Assembly: GCA_000017645.1 (NCBI GenBank)
Contig: CP000781.1
Span: forward strand, 496,001-560,000
Length of the DNA stretch: 64,000 bases
Direction of reading: 5' to 3'
DNA from: Xanthobacter autotrophicus Py2
GTDB taxonomy: Bacteria > Pseudomonadota > Alphaproteobacteria > Rhizobiales > Xanthobacteraceae
Part shown: positions 27,846-37,966 of the stretch, one piece after another
Numbering within the stretch: the stretch's first letter is position 1
Layout of the letters: every line of letters starts with the position of its first letter
Position numbers and translations under genes: made by a program
Notes under the pieces: model-generated
What the model was told of the DNA's origin: nothing
What the model saw: the letters and a program-made list of their open reading frames with translations, nothing else
Database searches by the model: none

Positions 27846-27865
27846 CTCTCCCGCTTGCGGGAGAG
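27846..27865. repeat. REP-like palindrome between gltB and gltD
   Basis: CTCTCCCGC and GCGGGAGAG are perfect arms separated by TT. The same pattern recurs at 50117, 58975 and 60087. The rest of the 27682-27977 gap shows no gene. Confidence 0.6.
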
Positions 27866-27977
27866 GATGGGGAGGGGCTGGCCCGTTCCGTTGAGCGCCG
27901 TATCCGGCGATGGTGAGCCGCCGGGGCGGCGCTCCCCGACCCACCCCGCAGCGGGGGCGGGCGAGAAGGAACTCGCG

Positions 27978-30900
27978 CTATTCCGCCGCCGCCAGGCCGC
28001 GGCGCTTTTCCATGTCGCGCAGGGCGCGGCGGTATTCCACCGGCATCACCTTGACGAACTTGGAACGGTACTCGGCCCAGTTGTCGAGGATCGCCTGCGC
28101 CCGGGCCGAGCCCGTGTAATGCAGGTGCTTGGCGATGAGCTGGTGCAGGCGTTCCTCGTCGTGGCGGGACATGTCGCCCTGCACGTCGATACGGCCCTTG
28201 AACTCCAGGTCGCCGCCGTGGTGGTGGAGGCGTTCCAGCAGGTCCTCCTCCTCCTCCACCGGCTCGAGGTCCACCATGGAGAGGTTGCAGCGCTTGGCGA
28301 AGCTCTTGTCCTCGTCCAGCACATAGGCGACGCCGCCGGACATGCCGGCCGCGAAGTTGCGCCCGGTCTGGCCGATCACCACCACGATGCCGCCGGTCAT
28401 ATACTCGCAGCCGTGGTCGCCGGTGCCTTCAACGACGGCGATTGCACCGGAATTGCGCACCGCGAAGCGCTCGCCGGCGATGCCGCGGAAGTAGCACTCG
28501 CCCTCGGTGGCGCCGTACATCACCGTATTGCCGACGATGATGGAGTCCTCCGGCACGATGGCGGCATTGGCCGGCGGCCGGACGATGATGCGCCCGCCCG
28601 ACAAGCCCTTGCCCACATAGTCGTTGGCCTCGCCGATCAGGTCGAAGGTGACGCCGGCGGCGAGGAAGGCGGCGAACGCCTGGCCCGCGGTGCCGCTCAG
28701 CTCCACATGGATGGTGTCGTCCGGCAGGCCCTGGCCGCCATAGGCCTTGGCCACGGCGCCGGACAGCATGGCGCCGGCTGAACGGTCCACCGAGCGGATC
28801 GGCGTCTTGATCTCAACGCGCTCGCCCCGTTCCAAGGCCGGAGCGGCCTGGGCGATGAGGGTGCGGTCCAGCACCCTCTCGATGGGATGGTGCTGGCGCT
28901 CGGTGTGGCGGATGCCCACCTCTGGCGGCATGTCGGGCTTGGCGAAGATGCGCGAGAAGTCGAGGCCCTTCGCCTTCCAGTGGTTGATGGCGGCGTTCTG
29001 GTCGAGCACCTCGGAGCGGCCCACCATCTCATCCATCTTGCGGAAGCCGAGGGAAGCCATGATTTCCCGCACTTCCTCGGCGACGAAGAAGAAGTAGTTG
29101 ATCACGTGCTCGGGCGTGCCCTTGAAGCGCTTGCGCAGCACCGGGTCCTGGGTCGCCACGCCCACCGGGCAGGTGTTCAGGTGGCACTTGCGCATCATGA
29201 TGCAGCCCGCCGCGATGAGCGGGGCGGTGGAGAAGGCGAACTCGTCGGCACCGAGCAGGGCGCCGATGATCACGTCGCGGCCGGTGCGCAGGCCGCCGTC
29301 CACCTGCAGCGCGACGCGCGAGCGCAGGCGGTTGGCCACCAGGGTCTGCTGGGTCTCGGCGAGGCCCATCTCCCACGGCGAGCCGGCATGCTTGATGGAG
29401 GTGAGCGGCGATGCGCCCGTGCCACCCTCGAAGCCGGAGATGGTGATGTGGTCGGCGCGCGCCTTGGCGACGCCCGCCGCCACCGTGCCCACGCCCACCT
29501 CCGACACGAGCTTCACCGACACGTCCGCGTCGGGATTCACGTTCTTCAGGTCGTAGATGAGCTGGGCAAGGTCCTCGATGGAATAGATGTCGTGGTGCGG
29601 CGGCGGCGAGATGAGGCCGACGCCGGGGGTGGAGTGGCGCACCTTGGCGATCACCGCGTCCACCTTGTGGCCGGGCAACTGACCGCCTTCGCCGGGCTTG
29701 GCGCCCTGCGCGACCTTGATCTGCATCACGTCGGAATTGACGAGATATTCCGCCGTCACGCCGAAGCGGCCGGAGGCCACCTGCTTGATGGCGGAGCGCA
29801 TGCTGTCGCCGTTGGGCAGGGGCTTGAAGCGCTCGGGCTCCTCGCCGCCCTCGCCGGTGTTCGACTTGCCGCCGATCCGGTTCATGGCGATGGCCAGCGT
29901 GGTGTGCGCCTCGCGGGAGATGGAGCCGAACGACATGGCCCCGGTGACGAAGCGCTTCACGATGTCGGCGGCGGGCTCCACTTCCGACAGGTCCACCGGC
30001 GCCTGGCCCAGCTCTTCCGCGCTCTTGATGCGGAACAGGGAGCGCACGGTAAGCAGGCGGGAGTCATGATCGTTGATCATGGTGGAGAAGGCGCGGAACT
30101 TGTCCCGCGCATTGCCGCGCACGGCGTGCTGCAGCTCGGCCACCGATTCCGGCGACCAGGCGTGATCCTCGCCGCGGATGCGGTAGGCATATTCGCCGCC
30201 CACATCCAGCGCCATGCGGAAGATCGGGGCGTCGGAGAAGGCGAGGGTGTGGCGGCGCTCGCTTTCCTCGGCGATCTCGGCGAGGCCCACGCCCTCGATG
30301 GTGGTGGCGGTGCCGAAGAAGTACTTGTTCACCAGCTCAGAGGAGAGGCCCACCGCGTCGAAGATCTGCGCGCCGCAATAGGACTGGTAGGTGGAGATGC
30401 CCATCTTGGACATCACCTTCAAGAGCCCCTTGTCGATGGACTTGATGAAGCGCTTGACGATCTCCTTGTCGTCCACCTCCTCCGGGATCTCGTCCTTCAT
30501 GGAGAGCAGGGTCTCGAAGGCGAGATAGGGGTTGATGGCCTCGGCGCCGTAGCCGGCGAGGCAGGCGAAATGGTGCACCTCGCGCGCCTCGCCCGTCTCC
30601 ACCACCAGGCCCACGGAGGTGCGCAGGCCCTTGCGGATCAGGTGATGGTGCACGGCGGCGGTGGCGAGCAGCGCCGGGATCGGGATGCGGTCCGGGCCCA
30701 CCAGGCGGTCGGACAGGATGATGATGTTGTAGCCGCCGTGGACCGCCGCCTCGGCGCGCTCGCACAGCCGCTCGACCGCGTCGCTCATGCCCGCCGCGCC
30801 CTTGTCGGACGGGTAGGTGATGTCGAGGGTGCGGGTGTCGAACCGCTCTTCCATGAAGCCGATGGAGCGGATCTTCTCCAGGTCTTCATTGGTGAGGATG

Positions 30901-32681
30901 GGCTGGCGCACTTCCAGCCGCTTGCGGCGGGCAGTGCCTTCCAGGTCGAAGATATTCGGCCGCGGCCCGATGAAGGAGACAAGGCTCATCACCAGCTCCT
31001 CGCGGATCGGGTCGATGGGCGGGTTCGTCACCTGGGCGAAGTTCTGCTGGAAATAGGTGTAGAGCAGCTTCGACTTGTTGGAGAGCACGCTGATGGGCGT
31101 GTCGGTGCCCATGGAGCCCACTGCCTCCTGGCCGGTGATGGCCATGGGCGCCATGAGCAGCTTGAGGTCTTCCTGGGTGTAGCCGAACGCCTGCTGGCGA
31201 TCGAGCAGGGCCACGTCGGTGCGCACCTCGCGCGCCTCCACGGGGCGCAGGTCCTCCAGCACCAGCTGGGTGTGCTTCAGCCACTCCTTGTAGGGATTGG
31301 CGCGGGCGAGCTGGGTCTTGATCTCCTCGTCGGGAACGAGGCGGCCTTCCACGAGGTCCACCAGCAGCATCTTGCCCGGCTGGAGGCGCCACTTGGTGAC
31401 GATCCTTTCCTCGGGCAGGGTCAAGACGCCCATTTCGGAGGCGAGCACGATGGTGTCGTCGCTCGTCACCATGTAGCGGGCGGGGCGCAGGCCGTTGCGG
31501 TCGAGGGTCGCGACGATCTGGCGGCCGTCGGTGGCGACGATCGCGGCCGGGCCGTCCCACGGCTCCATGAGGGCAGCGTGGTATTCGTAGAAGGCGCGGC
31601 GCTCCTCGTCCATGAGCGGATTGCCCGCCCAGGCCTCGGGCACCAGCATCATGGCCGCGTGGGGCAGGGAATAGCCGCCCTGGGTCAGGAATTCGAGCGC
31701 GTTGTCGAAGCAGGCGGTGTCCGACTGGCCCTCATAGGAGATGGGCCACAGCTTGGAGATGTCGGCGCCGAACAGCTCGGTGTCCACGGAAGCCTGGCGC
31801 GCCGCCATCCAGTTGACGTTGCCGCGCAGGGTGTTGATCTCGCCGTTGTGAGCCACCATCCGGTAGGGGTGGGCCAGCGGCCAGGCCGGGAAGGTGTTGG
31901 TGGAGAAGCGCTGGTGCACGAGGGCGAGCGCGCTCTCGAAGTCCGGGTCGTGCAGGTCGGCGTAATAGGCACCCAGCTGGTCGGCCAGGAACATGCCCTT
32001 GTAGACCAGCGTGCGGCAGGACAGCGACACCGGATAATAGCCCGCGGTGCGGGGGTCCTTGGCGCCGTAGACGGTGTTGGAGATCACCTTGCGCAGCACG
32101 AACAGCCGGCGCTCGAAGCCGTCCTCGTCGCCGGCGAACTCGCCGCGGCCGATGAACACCTGGGCGTGCTTGGGCTCGGTGGGCAGCACGCTCCAGCCAA
32201 GGGAGGAATTGTCGGTGGGCACGTCGCGCCAGCCGAGGATGACAAGGCCTTCCTCCGCCACCGCCCGCTCATAGGTGGCGCGCACGATCTGCTCGCCCTC
32301 GGGATCGCGGGGCAGGAAGATGTGGCCGACCGCATAGAGGCCGGGCTCCGGCAGGGAGAAGCCGAGCCGAGCCGCTTCCTTCAGGAAGAACTTGTGCGGG
32401 ATCTGCACCAGCATGCCCGCGCCGTCGCCAGCGCGCGGGTCGGCGCCCACGGCGCCGCGATGCTCCAGGTTGAGCAGGATGTTGATGCCGTCCTGGATGA
32501 TGCGGTGGGACTTGCGGCCCTTGATGTCGGCGATGAAGCCGACGCCGCACGCATCCCGTTCATGGGCCGGGTCAAACAGGCCGAAGGGTTCCGGGCGCCC
32601 GACGATCGCCGTGTCTTTCACGGCGGCGGCCGTCCGAGCCACGCTTCCGTTCAAGCCATCCGTGCGATCCGTCGCTGCCAT
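27978..32681 (-). CDS. gltB: glutamate synthase, large (alpha) subunit
   Basis: A 1567-residue enzyme that hydrolyses glutamine and channels ammonia to 2-oxoglutarate. A 44-residue propeptide precedes the nucleophile C45 in ERDACGVGF, the start of the class II amidotransferase domain. A central domain, an FMN-binding synthase domain with the 3Fe-4S motif CHLNTCPVG, and a C-terminal glycine-rich beta-helix ([21 protein letters not shown]) follow. The ATG at 32681 has AAGGA upstream on the minus strand; an upstream ATG at 32915 would add 78 residues of non-family sequence. Confidence 0.96.
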   Translation of the reverse strand: MAATDRTDGLNGSVARTAAAVKDTAIVGRPEPFGLFDPAHERDACGVGFIADIKGRKSHRIIQDGINILLNLEHRGAVGADPRAGDGAGMLVQIPHKFFLKEAARLGFSLPEPGLYAVGHIFLPRDPEGEQIVRATYERAVAEEGLVILGWRDVPTDNSSLGWSVLPTEPKHAQVFIGRGEFAGDEDGFERRLFVLRKVISNTVYGAKDPRTAGYYPVSLSCRTLVYKGMFLADQLGAYYADLHDPDFESALALVHQRFSTNTFPAWPLAHPYRMVAHNGEINTLRGNVNWMAARQASVDTELFGADISKLWPISYEGQSDTACFDNALEFLTQGGYSLPHAAMMLVPEAWAGNPLMDEERRAFYEYHAALMEPWDGPAAIVATDGRQIVATLDRNGLRPARYMVTSDDTIVLASEMGVLTLPEERIVTKWRLQPGKMLLVDLVEGRLVPDEEIKTQLARANPYKEWLKHTQLVLEDLRPVEAREVRTDVALLDRQQAFGYTQEDLKLLMAPMAITGQEAVGSMGTDTPISVLSNKSKLLYTYFQQNFAQVTNPPIDPIREELVMSLVSFIGPRPNIFDLEGTARRKRLEVRQPILTNEDLEKIRSIGFMEERFDTRTLDITYPSDKGAAGMSDAVERLCERAEAAVHGGYNIIILSDRLVGPDRIPIPALLATAAVHHHLIRKGLRTSVGLVVETGEAREVHHFACLAGYGAEAINPYLAFETLLSMKDEIPEEVDDKEIVKRFIKSIDKGLLKVMSKMGISTYQSYCGAQIFDAVGLSSELVNKYFFGTATTIEGVGLAEIAEESERRHTLAFSDAPIFRMALDVGGEYAYRIRGEDHAWSPESVAELQHAVRGNARDKFRAFSTMINDHDSRLLTVRSLFRIKSAEELGQAPVDLSEVEPAADIVKRFVTGAMSFGSISREAHTTLAIAMNRIGGKSNTGEGGEEPERFKPLPNGDSMRSAIKQVASGRFGVTAEYLVNSDVMQIKVAQGAKPGEGGQLPGHKVDAVIAKVRHSTPGVGLISPPPHHDIYSIEDLAQLIYDLKNVNPDADVSVKLVSEVGVGTVAAGVAKARADHITISGFEGGTGASPLTSIKHAGSPWEMGLAETQQTLVANRLRSRVALQVDGGLRTGRDVIIGALLGADEFAFSTAPLIAAGCIMMRKCHLNTCPVGVATQDPVLRKRFKGTPEHVINYFFFVAEEVREIMASLGFRKMDEMVGRSEVLDQNAAINHWKAKGLDFSRIFAKPDMPPEVGIRHTERQHHPIERVLDRTLIAQAAPALERGERVEIKTPIRSVDRSAGAMLSGAVAKAYGGQGLPDDTIHVELSGTAGQAFAAFLAAGVTFDLIGEANDYVGKGLSGGRIIVRPPANAAIVPEDSIIVGNTVMYGATEGECYFRGIAGERFAVRNSGAIAVVEGTGDHGCEYMTGGIVVVIGQTGRNFAAGMSGGVAYVLDEDKSFAKRCNLSMVDLEPVEEEEDLLERLHHHGGDLEFKGRIDVQGDMSRHDEERLHQLIAKHLHYTGSARAQAILDNWAEYRSKFVKVMPVEYRRALRDMEKRRGLAAAE

Positions 32682-33267
32682 CTCGTCGTTCCTTCTGTGC
32701 TGGCGGCCGGGCAGATGCGCCCCGCCGTCCTTCCCCAACCTTTGCCCTTGCGCCGCGATCCGGGTTCCCCGCGGATCGGGCCGCAGCCCCCATCGGTCCG
32801 GGCCTGCCCGATGATGTCCTACGGCTACGCTGCAACTTTTGCACCACTGCCGCGCCGCACAGAAGGCCCCCCGTTCGTCTGAACGCGAGCTTGAGACAAT
32901 CTGAACCATCGACACGGGAGATAGGGAAGCATGGTTTCCCTATCTCATGGAACATGCCAGAAAAGCGGCACGCCTACAAGCGCCTCAATGGCGCAAAAGC
33001 AGCCGGATCGGCGAAAAGTTGCGCTTAATACCGTCAGGACGAAAGAACGGTACGGCGCGCGGCGCCGCGACGCAACGGAGTTTCAGGAGACCCATCGCCG
33101 GCCGTCGCCGTGACACCGCGGGCGCGTCCAAAGGCTGCCGCATTGGGCGCCTTAAGTTTCGCGGGACTCACGCGCAGGCGCCGGTCGTCGGCAGGGCGGG
33201 TGTTCAGACTTCGGCGCGCCGGCTGGCGTGTTGGGATAAATGAGGTTCAAGAATGGAGAGGCGCGCC
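32682..33267. other. intergenic region between gltB and the Pro-rich gene
   Basis: No convincing gene. It contains the divergent promoters of gltB and of the downstream exported protein. The only clear structure is an 11-bp perfect hairpin, GAGATAGGGAA (32918-32928) with TTCCCTATCTC (32936-32946), about 240 bases before gltB. It could be an operator or an RNA stem; no regulator can be named. Confidence 0.6.
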
Positions 33268-34080
33268 ATGCCGCGAACCCTCACAGGCCCCGTGCGCTTC
33301 GGGATCGGTGCCTTAATTTTGAGCGCCGCGATTATGCCATCTGCCCCCATAGCGGCACAGGTGCTGATCTATGAGGGGCCCTATGGCTATGCGCGACCCT
33401 ATGGACCGCCGCCTCGTGCCTATGTGCCCGCGCCGCCCCGCGGCTATGGCATGCTGCCGCCGGGCGAAGTGCGCGCCATCGTGGTCGGCATGGGCTATCG
33501 GCAGGTGTCGCGGCCGCGTCTGGCCGGGCGCACCTATGTGGTGACGGCGGTGGATGAGGACGGGCCGGCTGTGCTGCGGCTCGATGCCTTCACCGGCCGG
33601 GTGGTGAGCGCGCGCAGCGTCTATGGCGGGCCGACCATCGCCGTGCCGACACCGCCCGGGCCTGGCCCCCGCCGCCCCCCGCCGCCCCCGGCCCCGCCGC
33701 GGTCCCAGCCGCCGGTGGCTGCCGCACCGTCATCGCCGGCCAAGCCGCTGCCGCCGTCGCGTCCGCCTGAGCCGGCCGTGGCCACGGTGACACCGGCCCC
33801 GGCCGTGCCTCAGATCGCCCCGGCGCCAGATGCAGCCAAAGCCGCCGCGCCCCAAGCTCCTGCTGCGCCTCAGCCGGCCGCCGCGACACCGTCACCGCCT
33901 GCGCAATCCGCCGCGCCGGCCAATCCGGGGGCAACCCCGGCGAACCCGGAGGCAGGACGGTCCGCCGCGCAGTCGGCATCGGCCGCACCGCAAAAGCGCA
34001 AGGCCGGGGCGGGCACCGCGACCACAGATAGCGCCACCGCCGGTTCCGCCTCGGTGCTGTCGCGGCCGAAGGCGCAGTAA
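33268..34080 (+). CDS. exported protein with Pro/Ala-rich C-terminal half
   Basis: A 270-residue protein. The N-terminus is a signal peptide (about 30 residues, cleavage near IAAQ). Residues 40-60 are rich in Pro, Tyr and Gly; residues about 60-120 form a small folded domain (GYRQVSRPRLAGRTYVVTAVDEDG) resembling PepSY-like periplasmic modules. From residue 130 on it is almost entirely Pro and Ala, likely an extended wall- or envelope-spanning linker. An ATG at 33268 with GGAGAGG six bases upstream is preferred to the ATG at 33253. Function unknown; similar genes are common in Hyphomicrobiales. Confidence 0.75.
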   Translation: MPRTLTGPVRFGIGALILSAAIMPSAPIAAQVLIYEGPYGYARPYGPPPRAYVPAPPRGYGMLPPGEVRAIVVGMGYRQVSRPRLAGRTYVVTAVDEDGPAVLRLDAFTGRVVSARSVYGGPTIAVPTPPGPGPRRPPPPPAPPRSQPPVAAAPSSPAKPLPPSRPPEPAVATVTPAPAVPQIAPAPDAAKAAAPQAPAAPQPAAATPSPPAQSAAPANPGATPANPEAGRSAAQSASAAPQKRKAGAGTATTDSATAGSASVLSRPKAQ

Positions 34081-34084
34081 CGAA

Positions 34085-34114
34085 AACGGCCGGTGAGCAG
34101 GCTCACCGGCCGTT
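34085..34114. terminator. bidirectional terminator
   Basis: AACGGCCGGTGAGC and GCTCACCGGCCGTT pair perfectly around a two-base centre (in practice a 12-bp stem with a six-base loop), immediately after the Pro-rich gene and before the convergent yqaA-type gene. AAAA before it reads as a T run on the minus strand. Confidence 0.8.
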
Positions 34115-34192
34115 GGTCCGGACCATGTCGTCCTTATGATATCAGGGCGCTGCCCGCGCCTCAGCCCCGGCCGCGAGCGACCAGGCCTTTCG

Positions 34193-34774
34193 TCAGGCGA
34201 AGTAGGCGGCCGCCACGAGGCCGATCACCAGCACGCCGAGGAAGCCGAGGGTGACGAGCCCGAGCCGCTTCTCGATGAATTCCCGCGCCGACGGCCCGAA
34301 ATAATGCAGGATCGCCGCGAGGATGAAGAAGCGCGCGCCGCGGGTGATGATCGACAGCACCACGAACCAGAACAGATTGTAGTCGGCGAAGCCCGAGGTG
34401 ATGGTCACCAGCTTGAAGGGGATCGGCGTCAGCCCCTTCAGCAGGATCACCCAATGGCCGTAATGGGCGTAGGCGGCGCGGAACTGGTCCACCTTGGAGC
34501 CGTAGCCATAAAGGTCGATCAGGAACTTGCCGACGCTGTCATAGAGCAAGGCGCCGATGGCATAGCCCACAAGCCCCCCGAGAACCGACGCGACGGTGGC
34601 GATGAGGGCATAGCGCCAGGCGCGATCCGGGCGCGCCAGGGTCATGGGCACCTGCAGCACATCCGGCGGCACCGGGAAGACGGAGCTTTCCGCAAACGCA
34701 ACCAAAGCGAGCGCCCAGGGCGCCGACGGCTTCGCGGAGTAGGCGATGATCCAGTCGTAGAGCTTGCGGAGCAT
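34193..34774 (-). CDS. YqaA/DedA-family inner-membrane protein
   Basis: A 193-residue membrane protein of the VTT/SNARE-associated (DedA-like) family, YqaA branch. It has the family motif E-S-S-x-F-P-V-P-P-D near residues 29-38 and G-x-x-P-x-P-F-K (GLTPIPFKLVT) in the second half, with four to five transmembrane helices. Related proteins take part in lipid flipping and envelope homeostasis; the precise role of YqaA is unknown. The ATG at 34774 is the only good start. It is monocistronic, ending before a strong terminator. Confidence 0.87.
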   Translation of the reverse strand: MLRKLYDWIIAYSAKPSAPWALALVAFAESSVFPVPPDVLQVPMTLARPDRAWRYALIATVASVLGGLVGYAIGALLYDSVGKFLIDLYGYGSKVDQFRAAYAHYGHWVILLKGLTPIPFKLVTITSGFADYNLFWFVVLSIITRGARFFILAAILHYFGPSAREFIEKRLGLVTLGFLGVLVIGLVAAAYFA

Positions 34775-34984
34775 GGGCGCCTTGTGCGGTGCAGTATAAA
34801 AGGTCCCTCGGCTTAGAGCGTCCCACCGGTCGAGTAAAGCGCCGGGAGGCTGTGAAACGCCCCCGCGACATCCCGTCAGCCCCCCTCACGACACGTAAAC
34901 CATTGCTTTACTGTGATCCCCACGCGATGGCGGGCTGTGACCGGGCGGACACAGACAGGGCGTTTCGTGCGGTGTAAGACCTCA

Positions 34985-35030
34985 GGCACCGAAACCTGAG
35001 TCGCGCGGGGCGAGCCCCGGTTTCGGTGCC
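34985..35030. other. long hairpin in the 34775-35216 gap
   Basis: GGCACCGAAACC (34985-34996) and GGTTTCGGTGCC (35019-35030) form a 12-bp perfect stem, and GGGG...CCCC pairs inside it. It lies in a 442-base gap with no protein gene. It could be a terminator, part of a small RNA or a repeat. Nothing else could be recognised in the gap. Confidence 0.5.
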
Positions 35031-35216
35031 GACGGGCGTGGTGCCGCTGTCCGGGAGAAGTTCCGGAACCCAGGTGGGGCCAGCTTGTTCAGGCTTTATG
35101 AACTGCAGCTGAAGTAGGTGTTCAGCTCTTGTGCGGCGCATGGCGACTAAGCATGCGACGCCAGGGCGATGCACAATTTCGGCTCGGTCTGGCCGCGACC
35201 AAGTTGAGGGATGAGG

Positions 35217-35342
35217 ATGTTCAAGCGAATCGCCGTGTTTGCCGCTCTCGTGCTCGGCTATGTCCTGACGGGAATGGCGCTGAACGCCAGCCAGCCGAAC
35301 CCGGGCACCCCCCTCGCCGCCACGATGACGGAGAGCGAGTGA
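35217..35342 (+). CDS. small membrane or secreted peptide, hypothetical
   Basis: A 41-residue frame beginning MFKRIAVFAALVLGYVLTGM, with a basic start, one hydrophobic helix and a polar tail ending TMTESE. An ATG at 35217 with GAGG seven bases upstream is used; an ATG at 35211 in the same frame is also possible. The gene is followed after about 80 bases by a textbook terminator in the same direction, which supports a real transcript. No family is recognised. Confidence 0.5.
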   Translation: MFKRIAVFAALVLGYVLTGMALNASQPNPGTPLAATMTESE

Positions 35343-35420
35343 TCGCACCCGCCGCGCTGGCAAAGTGTCGGCGCAGCGTACGGGGCCGGGCCTGATCCGG
35401 ACATTCAGCCACTGAAACGA

Positions 35421-35452
35421 AAAAGGCCGGGCGAGACCCGGCCTTTTCTTTT
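35421..35452 (+). terminator. rho-independent terminator
   Basis: AAAAGGCCGGG and CCCGGCCTTTT form an 11-bp stem with a CGAGA loop, followed by CTTTT. The flanking A run allows action in both directions, serving the small peptide gene and the convergent panE-type gene. Confidence 0.85.
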
Positions 35453-35516
35453 GCGTGTGTCATGACCTTGGGGCAGGGGCTTCGGGGCGTTGCCGCCGGC
35501 CGGAGCCTCGCCCGGC

Positions 35517-36557
35517 TCAGTGCGCGGCAGCCTTCTTGGCGGGCACGAGATCGGCGGCGGTGACCGGCGGCACGGCGAGGATGTCGCCGAGGCCGGCCAT
35601 GGCCGCGCGCTGGCGCACCAGAGCCAGCACCACGTCGAGGGTGGGGGTGGGCAGTTCGAGCATCTGCGCCATTTCCTGGACCACGCTCACCAGCGGGTCG
35701 ATCTCCATGGGGCGATCGCGCTCGAGGTCCTGCAGCATGGAGGTCTTGTGGGCGCCCACCGCGCCGGCGCCGTTGATGCGCCGCTCCACATCCACCCGGA
35801 AGTTGATGCCCAGCTTCTCGGCGACGGCCTTGGCCTCCAGCATCATGGAGCGGGCCACGGCGCGGGTGCCGGGATCGGCGGCGATGATGTCGAGGGTGGC
35901 GTGGGTGAGGGCGCTGATGGGGTTGAAGCAGAGATTGCCCCACAGCTTCAGCCACAGCTCGTCGCGGATGTTGGTCAAAACCGGCGCGCGCAGGCCGCCC
36001 TTCTCCATCATCTGGCTGAGGGCTGTGACCCGCGGCGTGATCTCGCCCGAGGGCTCGCCGAGGGGGAACTTGTCGCCGTAGATGTGCTGGATCACGCCCG
36101 GCGCCACCACCTCGGTGGCCGGATAGACGATGCAGCCGAGCGCGCGCTCAGGCCCCAGCACCTCCCACTGGCGGGCGCCGGGATCGATGGTGGACAGGGT
36201 CCGGTTCTCGAGGGCGCCGCCATGCTTGTAGAAATACCAGTAGGGCACACCGTTCACGGCGGTGACGATGGCGGTGTCGTTGCCCATGAGGGGGCGCAGC
36301 CGGTCCACCACGCCCGGCACCGAATGTCCCTTGAGGGCGATGATGACGTAATCCTGCGGGCCGAGCTCGCGGGGATCGTCGGTGGCGCGGACATGGCTCA
36401 CGCGCTCCTCGCCGTTGATCAGCAGCTTCAGGCCGTTGGTCTGCATGGCTTCCAGATGGCCGCCGCGGGCCACCAGGCTCACCTCGGCGCCGGCGCTGGC
36501 GAGCTGGGCGCCCAGATATCCGCCGATGGCTCCGGCTCCGTAGATGCACACCTTCAT
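35517..36557 (-). CDS. ketopantoate reductase-family protein, candidate oxalyl-CoA reductase (PanE2-like)
   Basis: A 346-residue member of the 2-dehydropantoate 2-reductase family. The NADP-binding motif GAGAIGGYLG begins at residue 7, the catalytic-lysine region reads ELWLKLWGNLCFNPIS, and the C-terminal helical domain is complete. The ATG at 36557 has GGGAGGG upstream on the minus strand. It is divergent from the IclR gene at the edge of the oxalate locus. In Methylobacterium extorquens AM1 a PanE paralogue (PanE2) has been reported to reduce oxalyl-CoA to glyoxylate, and position suggests the same here. Housekeeping pantothenate synthesis is the alternative. Confidence 0.75.
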   Translation of the reverse strand: MKVCIYGAGAIGGYLGAQLASAGAEVSLVARGGHLEAMQTNGLKLLINGEERVSHVRATDDPRELGPQDYVIIALKGHSVPGVVDRLRPLMGNDTAIVTAVNGVPYWYFYKHGGALENRTLSTIDPGARQWEVLGPERALGCIVYPATEVVAPGVIQHIYGDKFPLGEPSGEITPRVTALSQMMEKGGLRAPVLTNIRDELWLKLWGNLCFNPISALTHATLDIIAADPGTRAVARSMMLEAKAVAEKLGINFRVDVERRINGAGAVGAHKTSMLQDLERDRPMEIDPLVSVVQEMAQMLELPTPTLDVVLALVRQRAAMAGLGDILAVPPVTAADLVPAKKAAAH

Positions 36558-36583
36558 GGCAGATCCCTCCCGATCGTTCATTG

Positions 36584-36600
36584 CGTATTATGTATGCCAG
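36584..36600. promoter_or_regulatory. shared motif, candidate GntR (FCD) operator, panE/iclR region
   Basis: On the minus strand this reads CTGGCATACATAATACG. The core GCATACA followed by TA recurs at 37634-37647 before tctC and, as GTATACAGTATT, at 41586-41597 before the GntR gene. GTATAC-like cores are typical of FCD-type GntR operators. Confidence 0.4.
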
Positions 36601-36650
36601 ATTAGAGCGCACGCTCCGCCCTTGGCAACCATGGTCCCCACGATAGCAGT

Positions 36651-36663
36651 GGAAATTAATTCC
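36651..36663. promoter_or_regulatory. GGAA-N5-TTCC palindrome, candidate IclR operator
   Basis: GGAAATTAATTCC lies between the divergent panE-type and IclR genes. It resembles the E. coli IclR operator core (TGGAAAT-N-ATTTCCA). Similar arms occur at 37643-37692 and 47569-47582. Confidence 0.45.
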
Positions 36664-36762
36664 GGAAGATGGAAAATTTGTCACAGGGTGGACGCCGGCC
36701 GCCGTCCAGCTACTTTGGGGGCCGACGCGCTGAGCCGCACCAAGCAGGTAGGGAGTATTGGG

Positions 36763-37617
36763 ATGCCGGAGACCGAGGTCGCGCCACGCCGCAGGGGTCG
36801 CCCCGCCTCGGGCACCGCCGCCGAGGGTGGGGCCGAGGTCCAGTCGCTGGATCGCGCCATCGCCCTGCTGCGGGTGGTGGCGGACCAGGATGGCATGGCG
36901 CTGGCCGAGATCGCCCGCCGGGCGGAACTGCCGGTGTCCACCGTGCATCGGCTGCTCACCACGCTGGAGAAGCGCCAGCTGGTGAATCACGACCTGTCCA
37001 CCGGGCTGTGGACCGTGGGGCTCGGACTGTTCCGCATCGGCTCGGCCTACCTGCGCATCCGCAAGCTGCCGGACATCGGCCGCCCGGTGATCCGCCGGCT
37101 GCTGCACGAGACCGACGAGACCGTGAACCTCGCCATGTTCGACGCCATGGAGCTGGTGGTGGTGGCCCAGGCGGAGGCGCATGCCCCGGTGCGCGCCTTC
37201 TTCCGCCTCGGAGCGCGGCTGCCGCTGCATGCCACCGCCGCCGGCAAGGCCGTGCTGGCCGCCGCCACGCCCGCCTTCCGCGGCGCCTGCCTTGGCCAGA
37301 TCCGCTACGAGCCCTTCACCACCGCCACCCACCGCGAGGAGCGGGAGCTGATGGACGATGTGGCTGAGATTCTGGAACGTGGCTTCGCCGTGGACCGGGA
37401 AGAGCATGCCCCCGGCATGCGAGCGGTGGCCGCAGCGATTCTCAACGAATGGCGCGACCCCATCGGCGCGGTCTCGGTCTCCGCGCCCGCGGTGCGCATG
37501 AGCGAGGACCGCATCCTGCGCCTCGGCCGGCGCGTGGCCGCCGCCGCCGAGCAGATGACGCGGCTTTATTCCGGCGTCGATGAAAGCGTGTCGCAGGATT
37601 ACGCTGCGTATCGGTAA
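36763..37617 (+). CDS. IclR-family transcriptional regulator of the oxalate locus
   Basis: A 284-residue regulator. A winged helix-turn-helix lies at about residues 25-85 (SLDRAIALLRVVADQDGMAL, then LAEIARRAELPVSTVHRLL), followed by the IclR effector-binding domain with the conserved RLGARLPLHATAAGKAVLAA segment. The ATG at 36763 has AGGGAG about nine bases upstream; the frame extends upstream but with no ribosome binding site. It sits between the panE-type gene, transcribed away from it, and the transporter genes, and palindromes in both intergenic regions could be its sites. The effector is unknown; oxalate, glyoxylate or a CoA ester are reasonable guesses. Confidence 0.9.
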   Translation: MPETEVAPRRRGRPASGTAAEGGAEVQSLDRAIALLRVVADQDGMALAEIARRAELPVSTVHRLLTTLEKRQLVNHDLSTGLWTVGLGLFRIGSAYLRIRKLPDIGRPVIRRLLHETDETVNLAMFDAMELVVVAQAEAHAPVRAFFRLGARLPLHATAAGKAVLAAATPAFRGACLGQIRYEPFTTATHREERELMDDVAEILERGFAVDREEHAPGMRAVAAAILNEWRDPIGAVSVSAPAVRMSEDRILRLGRRVAAAAEQMTRLYSGVDESVSQDYAAYR

Positions 37618-37633
37618 GGCCTGTTGACTGAAT

Positions 37634-37647
37634 TGGCATACAGTATT
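37634..37647. promoter_or_regulatory. shared motif, candidate GntR (FCD) operator before tctC
   Basis: TGGCATACAGTATT shares GGCATACA-TA with the motif at 36584-36600 and ACAGTATT with 41586-41597. It partly overlaps the palindrome at 37643. Confidence 0.4.
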
Positions 37648-37692
37648 CCAAATATTGGAATACGGAGTACCAAATTCGGAATTGAAAATTCC
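37643..37692. promoter_or_regulatory. double palindrome, candidate IclR operator before tctC
   Basis: Two perfect inverted repeats lie in tandem. GTATTCCAA and TTGGAATAC (37643-37663) are separated by three bases, and GGAATT and AATTCC (37678-37692) by GAA. They lie 26 bases after the iclR stop and about 275 bases before tctC. The remaining part of 37618-37966 shows no gene. Confidence 0.6.
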
Positions 37693-37966
37693 AATTGACA
37701 CAAGGGAAGCTCATTATACTCTTCCCCGGCCGCCCTAACGTAAGCGGTGGTAACGCCAAATAGAGTGCCAGCTCGAACAAGACGTGAGCGCCCGTTTCGG
37801 CCCGATCACATCGTCATTGGGTCGCCAAAGCGCGTCTCACCTGAAACAGAGAGGGACGGAACCTGTTTGCGGGCCGGCCGGCCCATGGGCACGCGGCTCC
37901 GATATCGATCGGCACAAGTCTCGATCCGCACAACAAAAACGCGGACGATCCGGGAGGAAAACCATC

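Noticed and set aside
28887..32882. Very long open frame on the plus strand opposite gltB
   Set aside because: It is the mirror of a high-GC3 gene; the product is rich in His, Asp, Gly and Ala without any domain, while the minus strand encodes all GltB motifs.
32931..33316. Short plus-strand frames between gltB and the Pro-rich gene
   Set aside because: Arg-rich translations without ribosome binding sites or hydrophobic or domain features.
34985..35030. tRNA or SRP RNA
   Set aside because: The hairpin has no T-arm or anticodon arrangement and none of the SRP RNA core; it is left as an unexplained stem.
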